Origin: Sphingobium sp.
GTDB lineage: Bacteria > Pseudomonadota > Alphaproteobacteria > Sphingomonadales > Sphingomonadaceae
Length of the DNA stretch: 19,577 nt
NCBI RefSeq assembly: GCF_003248505.1
Contig: NZ_QFOA01000064.1
Coordinates: 1-19,577, forward strand
Reading direction: 5' to 3'
A program made the position numbers and the translations under genes. The notes under the pieces are model-generated. The model had not been told where the DNA came from, made no database searches, and was given only the letters and a program-made list of their open reading frames with translations. How positions within the stretch are numbered: position 1 is the first letter of the stretch; every line of letters begins with the position of its first letter. Below, one piece after another: positions 13,918-19,577 of the stretch.

Positions 13918-14286
13918 TCAATGCACGCCCCCCGTCTGCGCCTCGCACCCCCAGCCGTCATATTCGACACCGCAGAGGATTTCGATCTGGAGGCATTTCT
14001 TCGTCAGTGCGCGGATCGAGGCTTCGTCGACCGGCTGCACGCATTCGAGAAAAAGGAAGAGGTCGCCGTCCTCATCCTCTTCCCGGTCCAGTTCGACCAT
14101 TCCGAACTGGCTGGCGATGGTGAGGACGCGCTCGAAATCCTGCTCGCTGCCCTTGAAACTGACGTCCACGGGCCGCGCCAGGCGGGCGATATCACCATTG
14201 GCCGCGAGATTGGCGAGGACTTCCCTGTCCGCCTCCCACTCTGCGGCAAGGCGCGCTTCGTCGACGGGGGGCAGGTTCTGGCTCAC
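13918..14286 (-). CDS. RraB-like ribonuclease E inhibitor family protein
   Basis: This 122-residue protein resembles RraB, the regulator of RNase E activity. It has an N-terminal helix (ADREVLANLAANGD), then RPVDVSFKGSEQDFERVLTIASQFGM, an acidic EEDEDGDLF segment, and the hallmark C-terminal GVEYDGWGCE. In E. coli RraB binds RNase E and alters mRNA decay. It starts at GTG 14286, sharing four bases (GTGA) with the carA stop, so translation is likely coupled. It sits between carA and carB, an unusual neighbour for a decay regulator. A DUF695-type relative lacking RNase E binding is possible. Confidence 0.8.
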   Translation of the reverse strand: MSQNLPPVDEARLAAEWEADREVLANLAANGDIARLARPVDVSFKGSEQDFERVLTIASQFGMVELDREEDEDGDLFLFLECVQPVDEASIRALTKKCLQIEILCGVEYDGWGCEAQTGGVH

Positions 14287-15461
14287 GCGCCGACCGGGCC
14301 TTTCAGCCCCTCCACGAACCGCTGGAACAGGTAGAAGCTGTCCTGCGGCCCCGGCGATGCCTCAGGGTGATATTGCACCGAAAAAGCGTTGCGGTCCGTC
14401 AATTCTATGCCGCAATTGCTGCCGTCGAACAGCGACACGTGGGTCGGGCGGACATTGGCGGGCAGCGTGTCCACATCGACCGCGAAACCGTGGTTCATGC
14501 TGGTGATCTCGACCAGACCGTCGGACAGGCGCTTGACCGGATGGTTCGCGCCGCGGTGCCCCTGATGCATCTTGATCGTCTTCGCACCGACCGCCAGCCC
14601 CAGCAACTGATGGCCGAGGCAGATGCCGAAGATCGGAATATCCTGCGCCAGCAACGCCGCGATCACCGGCACGGCATAAGCCCCCGTCGCGGCGGGATCG
14701 CCCGGACCGTTGGAAAGGAACACCCCGTCGGGCTTCTGTGCCATCACCTGGTCGAACGATGCGGTGGCGGGCAGCACGGTGACGCGCGCGCCGGCCCTTA
14801 CCAGATTGCGGAAGATATTGTTCTTCGCGCCATAATCGATGGCGACGACATGGGGCCGGTCGTCCGCCGCCTCGCCAAGGTTGTAGCCGAAGCCCAGGCG
14901 CCACACGCCGTCTTTCCACAGGCGGCTTTCCTTGCCCGTGACTTCGATGGCGAGGTCCATGCCCTCAAGGCCCGGCCAGCTTGCAGCCTTTTCCGCCAGC
15001 GCGGCGATATCGAACGCCCCCTCGGGATCGTTTGCGATCACGACGTTGGGCGCGCCCTTGATACGGATGAGCCGCGTCAGCGCGCGGGTGTCCACGCCGG
15101 ACACGCCAATGCGGCCATGGGCGCGCATCCACTGGTCGAAGGGTTCGACGTTGCGGAAATTGCTCGGCGCCGTCACGTCCTGCCGCACGATGCAGCCGAG
15201 CGCATAGGGATTGCCGGCCTCAACATCGTCAAGATTTGTGCCGACGTTGCCGATATGCGGGAAAGTGAAGTTGATGACCTGACCGGCGTAGGACGGATCG
15301 GTCATGATCTCCTGATAGCCGGTAATCGACGTGTTGAAGCAGAGTTCGCCCACCGCTCCGCCGACCGCGCCGAAACCGCGCCCGAACACTGCGCTGCCGT
15401 CCGCGAAAACCACGACCCCTGTCGCTCCTTTGGGCACGGTGAGGGTCTTGGCGTCAGCCAT
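14283..15461 (-). CDS. carA: Carbamoyl-phosphate synthase small subunit (glutaminase)
   Basis: This 392-residue subunit hydrolyses glutamine and passes ammonia to CarB. The N-terminal CPSase small-chain domain holds ELCFNTSITGYQEIMTDPSY. The C-terminal class I glutamine amidotransferase shows SNGPGDP, the nucleophile Cys281 in GICLGHQLLG, and His365 and Glu367 in QYHPEASPG. ATG 15461 follows AGGAA with about nine bases spacing. Its stop overlaps the RraB-like gene. The leader upstream has two competing small hairpins; promoter not clearly seen. Divergent from the GatB/YqeY gene. Confidence 0.98.
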   Translation of the reverse strand: MADAKTLTVPKGATGVVVFADGSAVFGRGFGAVGGAVGELCFNTSITGYQEIMTDPSYAGQVINFTFPHIGNVGTNLDDVEAGNPYALGCIVRQDVTAPSNFRNVEPFDQWMRAHGRIGVSGVDTRALTRLIRIKGAPNVVIANDPEGAFDIAALAEKAASWPGLEGMDLAIEVTGKESRLWKDGVWRLGFGYNLGEAADDRPHVVAIDYGAKNNIFRNLVRAGARVTVLPATASFDQVMAQKPDGVFLSNGPGDPAATGAYAVPVIAALLAQDIPIFGICLGHQLLGLAVGAKTIKMHQGHRGANHPVKRLSDGLVEITSMNHGFAVDVDTLPANVRPTHVSLFDGSNCGIELTDRNAFSVQYHPEASPGPQDSFYLFQRFVEGLKGPVGA

Positions 15462-15486
15462 GATGCGCGGTTCCTTTATGCTTTTG

Positions 15487-15509
15487 CGGGAACCCGTCTG
15501 ATGCGGGTT
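15487..15509 (-). promoter_or_regulatory. Small competing hairpins in the carA leader
   Basis: On the minus strand AACCCG, a seven-base loop, CGGGTT forms one stem (15509-15491), while the overlapping CGGG-TT-CCCG forms an alternative (15496-15487). Both lie just upstream of carA in the divergent gap with the GatB/YqeY gene. They could be a leader switch or chance; no peptide or T-run supports attenuation. Confidence 0.25.
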
Positions 15510-15616
15510 AAACGGCCGGTCACCTATGCCCCCCTGCTCGCAAGGTCAACGTCTGTTAAAAATCTCTTTTGCCGCTATATCTGCTTCTTTCCGCAAGACA
15601 CAGGATTTCCTCGCCC

Positions 15617-16069
15617 ATGATTCGCGACACCATCAAGAGCGCTCAGGTCACAGCGATGAAAGCCGGCGACAAGGAACGCCTTGCCGCCGTGCGCCTGATC
15701 CTCGCCAAGCTCAAGGATCGCGACATCGAATTGCGCACAGCCTCCAGCGTGCCGGACGACGACTCCGTGGTGGTCGAGGTGCTCCAGAAGATGGTGAAGC
15801 AGCGCCGCGAATCGATCGACATGTTCCGCAGCGGCGGGCGCGACGAACTCGCGGCCAAGGAGCAGGCCGAGCTGGATGTGATCGAAGGCTTCCTGCCTCA
15901 GCAGTTGAGCGAGGACGAGACGAAGGCCGCAATCGATGCCATCAAGGCCGAAGTCGGCGCAAGCAGCGTCAAGGACATGGGCCGCGTGATGGCGGTGCTG
16001 AAGGAACGTCACGGGTCGGTGATCGACATGAGCAAGGCGAGCGGCCTCGTGAAGGCAGCGCTTTCCTGA
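15617..16069 (+). CDS. GatB/YqeY domain-containing protein
   Basis: This 150-residue protein begins MIRDTIKSAQVTAMKAGDKERLAAVRLILAKLKD and ends VKDMGRVMAVLKERHG, the YqeY pattern. The domain is shared with the tRNA-binding C-terminus of GatB of the aspartyl/glutamyl-tRNA amidotransferase. Free-standing YqeY has no firmly known role. ATG 15617 is chosen because the conserved part begins here; a 16-codon extension upstream (15569) is not supported. It stands 12 bases before dnaG. In several bacteria a YqeY gene sits in the rpsU-dnaG-rpoD region, which fits here. Confidence 0.93.
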   Translation: MIRDTIKSAQVTAMKAGDKERLAAVRLILAKLKDRDIELRTASSVPDDDSVVVEVLQKMVKQRRESIDMFRSGGRDELAAKEQAELDVIEGFLPQQLSEDETKAAIDAIKAEVGASSVKDMGRVMAVLKERHGSVIDMSKASGLVKAALS

Positions 16070-16081
16070 CATGATCGGGCG

Positions 16082-17983
16082 ATGAGCCTTTCCCCGCAAT
16101 GGCTGGACGAACTGCGCGCCCGCACGTCGCTGTCGACCCTGATCGGCCGAACGGTGAAGGTGCAGAAGGCGGGGCGCGAGTATAAGGCGTGCTGCCCCTT
16201 TCATAACGAAAAGACGCCCAGCTTCACGATCAACGACGAGAAGGGCTTCTACCATTGTTTCGGGTGCGGCGCGCATGGTGACGCAATCCGGTGGATGACC
16301 GATCATCGCGGCCTTCCCTTCATGGAGGCGGTAAAGGAACTGGCCGCCACCGCCGGGATGGAAGTCCCCGCCCCCGATCCGCGCGCCGCCAAGCGGGCCG
16401 AGCAGGCCAGGGGGCTTCACGACGCGATGGCGGCGGCACAGGACTTCTTCGTCGCGCAACTCGGCGGGATTGAGGGCGGGGACGCGCGCGCCTATCTGGA
16501 CAAGCGCGGCATCGGCGAGTCGACACGGCGCGCATTCGGATTCGGCTTTTCCCCCGATGCGCGCGGTCGCCTGAAAAGCGCGCTCAAGGATTTCGGCGAT
16601 CCCATGCTGGTGGAGGCGGGGTTGCTGATCGATCCGAACGGTGCAGAACCGGACGGCAGCGGCGGTCGGAAACGCGACAGCTACGACCGGTTTCGCGGTC
16701 GATTGATGCTGCCCATCCGCGACATTCGCGGGCGGACGATCGCCTTTGGCGGACGTATCCTGGGCCAGGGCGAGCCCAAATATCTGAACTCACCCGACAC
16801 ACCGCTCTTCGACAAGGGGCGCACGCTCTACAACATCGACCGCGCCTCCCCCGCCAGCCGCCAGACCGGACGGGTCATCGTGGTCGAAGGCTATATGGAC
16901 GTCATCGCACTGGCGCAGGCGGGGTTCGCCGACGCGGTCGCCCCGCTCGGCACCGCGCTGACCGAACATCAGATCGAACGACTGTGGAAAATGGTGGAGG
17001 TGCCGATCCTCTGCTTCGATGGCGACAGCGCGGGGCAAAAGGCGGCGATTCGCGCGGCGACTCGCGCACTCCCCCTGCTGCGCCCCGGCCACAGCCTCTG
17101 TTTCGCGACCTTGCCGGCGGGGCAGGATCCCGACGACCTGATCCGCGAGAGCGGCGCTGCCGCCATGGAGCAGGTGCTGGGCCAGGCTCAGCCACTGATC
17201 GAGCGACTGTGGAGCCACGAAGTCTCCGCCGCGCCGCTCGACACGCCCGAGCAGAAGGCCGCTCTCAAGCAACGGTTGCGCGCGCTTTCCGGCGCCATCG
17301 CCCACCCCGACGTCAAAGCGCATTACGCACATGCATTTCGCGAGCGATACGATAAGCTGTTCTTCGCGCGGCGCGACAATGCCCCTTCGCAGATGCGCAC
17401 GGGCGGCGGCACGGCAGCACGATGGCAGCGGGACAGGCGCGGCAACTGGAAAGCCCCCATTCCCCCTGCGGGGACGGAAGCGCGCGCAATCGGTTCAGGC
17501 GGCCTGGAACAACGATTGCTGAGCGCCGTTCTCGCCAGTCTGCTGCGCCATCCCGACCAGATCGCGCCCCATCGAGAGCCGCTTTCCGCACTGCGGATCG
17601 CCGATCCGGTCATGGCCCGACTGCTCGGCACGATGATCCAATGTTCGCTCGGCAAAGAAACAGTTGAAACGCAGGGCCTCCTTACCATATTGGGGCAAGG
17701 TGAAGTGTATAATAAGGCCAAGGGGATGCTCCGGGCCGACACGTTTTCACTCACCCCACACAGGATGGTAGCCGATCCAAATCGCGTGGCGCGCGATTTG
17801 GAGGAAGCTATCCGGGTGATGGCGCAGGGGCCGGAGCTGGAAGCGGCGCTGGCGGAGGCCACGAAGCGGTTCGAGAAGGATTTCAGCGAAGAAAATTTCG
17901 CTGAGCAACAGCGCATCCGCGCGCTGAAGGCCGATCACGAACGCCGACTGGCGGAACTCGTGCAGCCCGAGGATGGTATTTGA
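16082..17983 (+). CDS. dnaG: DNA primase
   Basis: DnaG makes RNA primers at the replication fork. The 633-residue protein has the CHC2 zinc finger (Cys38, His41, Cys59, Cys62 in CCPFHNEKTPSF and YHCFGCGAHGD), the toprim-containing polymerase core (catalytic Glu269 in VVVEGYMDVIAL; DGD at 313-315) and a C-terminal helicase-binding part (about 480-633) that looks divergent, as is usual. ATG 16082 has no strong Shine-Dalgarno. It follows the YqeY gene by 12 bases and precedes rpoD by 43, making a likely operon. Confidence 0.97.
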   Translation: MSLSPQWLDELRARTSLSTLIGRTVKVQKAGREYKACCPFHNEKTPSFTINDEKGFYHCFGCGAHGDAIRWMTDHRGLPFMEAVKELAATAGMEVPAPDPRAAKRAEQARGLHDAMAAAQDFFVAQLGGIEGGDARAYLDKRGIGESTRRAFGFGFSPDARGRLKSALKDFGDPMLVEAGLLIDPNGAEPDGSGGRKRDSYDRFRGRLMLPIRDIRGRTIAFGGRILGQGEPKYLNSPDTPLFDKGRTLYNIDRASPASRQTGRVIVVEGYMDVIALAQAGFADAVAPLGTALTEHQIERLWKMVEVPILCFDGDSAGQKAAIRAATRALPLLRPGHSLCFATLPAGQDPDDLIRESGAAAMEQVLGQAQPLIERLWSHEVSAAPLDTPEQKAALKQRLRALSGAIAHPDVKAHYAHAFRERYDKLFFARRDNAPSQMRTGGGTAARWQRDRRGNWKAPIPPAGTEARAIGSGGLEQRLLSAVLASLLRHPDQIAPHREPLSALRIADPVMARLLGTMIQCSLGKETVETQGLLTILGQGEVYNKAKGMLRADTFSLTPHRMVADPNRVARDLEEAIRVMAQGPELEAALAEATKRFEKDFSEENFAEQQRIRALKADHERRLAELVQPEDGI

Positions 17984-18026
17984 TTGCGGTCCCTTTTCGG
18001 GACATCGCGAAGTGCAAGGCGAAGTA

Positions 18027-19577
18027 ATGGCGACCAAGGCGAACAGCAAGAATAATGGCGCGGGCGACGGTGAGGATGGCGGCGATGCCCCGCTGCTCGA
18101 CCTCAACGAAGCGTCCGTCAAGAAGCTGATCGCCCGCGCGAAGAAGCGCGGCTACATCACCTATGACGAACTCAACGACGCACTGCCTCAGGACCAGATG
18201 TCCTCCGAGCAGATCGAGGACGTGATGTCGGCTCTGAACGACATGGGCGTCAACATCGTTGAGAACGAGGAAGCGAGCGAAGACGGCGACGACAATCGCG
18301 ACGACGATACCGAGGAAACCACCGACGAGGCTTCGGAGGACGACGGTCCGAAGCTGATGACCGAGAAGAAGAAGGAAACGGTAGATCGCACCGACGATCC
18401 CGTTCGCATGTATCTGCGCGAGATGGGCGCTGTCGAACTGCTGAGCCGCGAGGGTGAGATCGCGATCGCCAAGCGAATCGAGGCGGGGCGCGACACCATG
18501 ATTCTGGGGCTTTGCGAAAGCCCGACGACCTTCAACGCCATCATCGAATGGTCGACCGCGCTCAACAACGGCGAGATGCAGCTGCGCGAGATTCTCGATC
18601 TCGATGCCATGCTCTCGAAGGACCCTGCGCCCGAAAATCTGGAAGAGGGCGCGGAGGACGACGACGGCGAAATCAGTGAGAAGACCGCAGGGCCAAGCTT
18701 CAAGGAAGAGGAGGAGCCCGAAGAGGAATCTGCCGACTCCGACGAGGATGAGGACGGCCTGACCGAACGCCGCGCCCGCCGGAACGAAGAGGAAGAGGAA
18801 GAGGACAACACCCTCTCCCTCGCCCAGATGGAAGAAACGCTCAAGCCGATGGCGCTTGAGAAGTTCGCGACCATCACCGAAATCTTTCGCAGCTTTTCCA
18901 GGGCGCAGGAAACGCGCATGCTCGCCATGGCGAACGGCGATACGCTGAGCCAGAAGGCCGAGGACGATTATCAGGCGCTGCGCGAAAGTCTGACGGCTGA
19001 AGTGGAGAGCGTTCAGTTCCACCAGCAGAAGATCGAATATCTGGTCGATCAGCTTTACGCCTATAACCGTCGCCTGACTGCGCTGGGCGGGCAGATGCTG
19101 CGCTTGGCCGAACGCCACAAGGTCAGCCGCAAGGACTTTCTCGACCGTTATGTGAACCATGAGCTGGACGACGCCTGGCTCGACAAGGTTAGCGGCATCG
19201 ACAAGAAATGGGCGGCCTTCGCAGCAGCCGAAGCCCGCGCGGTCGAGCGGATCCGCAACGAAGTCAGCGAAATCGCGCAGGCGACGGGCATGTCCTTGAG
19301 CGAATTCCGCCGCATCGTGAACATGGTGCAGAAGGGCGAGCGCGAGGCACGAATCGCCAAGAAGGAAATGGTCGAGGCGAACCTGCGTCTCGTCATCTCC
19401 ATCGCGAAAAAGTACACCAATCGCGGCCTGCAGTTCCTCGACCTCATTCAGGAAGGCAATATCGGCCTCATGAAAGCGGTCGATAAGTTCGAATATCGGC
19501 GCGGATACAAGTTCAGCACCTATGCGACCTGGTGGATCCGGCAGGCGATCACCCGTTCGATCGCGGATCAGGCACGT
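18027..19577 (+). CDS. rpoD: RNA polymerase sigma-70 factor RpoD (3' partial)
   Basis: The window holds the first 517 codons of the primary sigma factor; the frame is open to the last base. Region 1.1 (about 20-80) begins LLDLNEASVKKLIARAKKRGY. Region 1.2 is DPVRMYLREMGAVELLSREGE. A large, strongly acidic non-conserved part follows. Region 2 starts at EMVEANLRLVISIAKKY, with LQFLDLIQEGNIGLMKAVDKFEYRRGYKFSTYATWWIRQAITRSIADQAR at the end; regions 3 and 4, about 150 residues, are lost beyond the edge. ATG 18027 follows AAGG with seven bases between. It is downstream of dnaG, the standard arrangement. Confidence 0.97.
   Translation, partial: MATKANSKNNGAGDGEDGGDAPLLDLNEASVKKLIARAKKRGYITYDELNDALPQDQMSSEQIEDVMSALNDMGVNIVENEEASEDGDDNRDDDTEETTDEASEDDGPKLMTEKKKETVDRTDDPVRMYLREMGAVELLSREGEIAIAKRIEAGRDTMILGLCESPTTFNAIIEWSTALNNGEMQLREILDLDAMLSKDPAPENLEEGAEDDDGEISEKTAGPSFKEEEEPEEESADSDEDEDGLTERRARRNEEEEEEDNTLSLAQMEETLKPMALEKFATITEIFRSFSRAQETRMLAMANGDTLSQKAEDDYQALRESLTAEVESVQFHQQKIEYLVDQLYAYNRRLTALGGQMLRLAERHKVSRKDFLDRYVNHELDDAWLDKVSGIDKKWAAFAAAEARAVERIRNEVSEIAQATGMSLSEFRRIVNMVQKGEREARIAKKEMVEANLRLVISIAKKYTNRGLQFLDLIQEGNIGLMKAVDKFEYRRGYKFSTYATWWIRQAITRSIADQAR

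Noticed and set aside
13755..13970. 71-codon minus-strand frame covering the rraB-carB gap
   Set aside because: It begins inside the RraB-like gene in another frame, lacks a Shine-Dalgarno and shows no protein-like pattern. The gap holds only a 6-bp hairpin, GTGGGC/GCCCAC, near 13874-13890.
15521..15549. carA promoter TTGACC with a 17-base spacer to TAGGTG
   Set aside because: The -35 is good, but the -10 matches TATAAT at only two of six positions; not strong enough for a feature.
17989..18003. Hairpin GTCCC-TTTTC-GGGAC between dnaG and rpoD
   Set aside because: Only 5 base pairs and no T-run after it. Too weak to call a terminator or attenuator.

Overview
The window is about 19.6 kb of GC-rich, tightly packed chromosomal DNA from an alphaproteobacterium, most likely a sphingomonad (Sphingomonadaceae). 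The inference rests on a pyruvate dehydrogenase E1-beta with a fused N-terminal lipoyl domain, a DUF4170 gene, Tad-type pilus genes, the dnaG-rpoD pair with a sphingomonad-like acidic sigma-70 N-terminus, and the codon and base composition. No genus is assigned. No rRNA, tRNA, CRISPR array, insertion sequence or prophage was seen. Both edges cut genes: a TadG-like gene on the left and rpoD on the right.

Layout. (1) 1-2235, plus strand: three tightly coupled Tad/Flp pilus genes (TadG-like with a von Willebrand A domain, then two TadE-like single-pass proteins). (2) 2281-6636, minus strand: a central-metabolism block read eno, ftsB, pdhA, pdhB. A strong intrinsic terminator follows eno, and a promoter with an overlapping dyad precedes pdhA. 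(3) 6848-9146, plus strand: four small helical or membrane proteins resembling the enterobacterial YqjD/YqjE/YqjK set, behind a candidate extracytoplasmic-function sigma (EcfG-type, general stress) promoter, followed by a DUF4170 gene whose ribosome binding site lies in a long hairpin. (4) 9197-15461, minus strand: carA, an RraB-like RNase E inhibitor gene, carB, greA and a rhomboid protease gene. (5) 15617-19577, plus strand: a GatB/YqeY-domain gene, dnaG and rpoD, the last being an alphaproteobacterial version of the macromolecular-synthesis operon.

How they work together. Most genes are housekeeping: enolase feeds pyruvate to pyruvate dehydrogenase, CarA and CarB make carbamoyl phosphate for arginine and pyrimidines, and GreA, DnaG and RpoD serve transcription and replication. 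The part least explained by standard annotation is 6637-9146: an envelope-stress-like cluster with its own candidate stress promoter, plus a probable RNA switch ahead of DUF4170. I found no clearly new defence or mobile system. The best leads are this cluster, the DUF4170 hairpin, the dyad-overlapped pdhA promoter with a separate 16-bp palindrome upstream, and the carA-rraB-carB arrangement.
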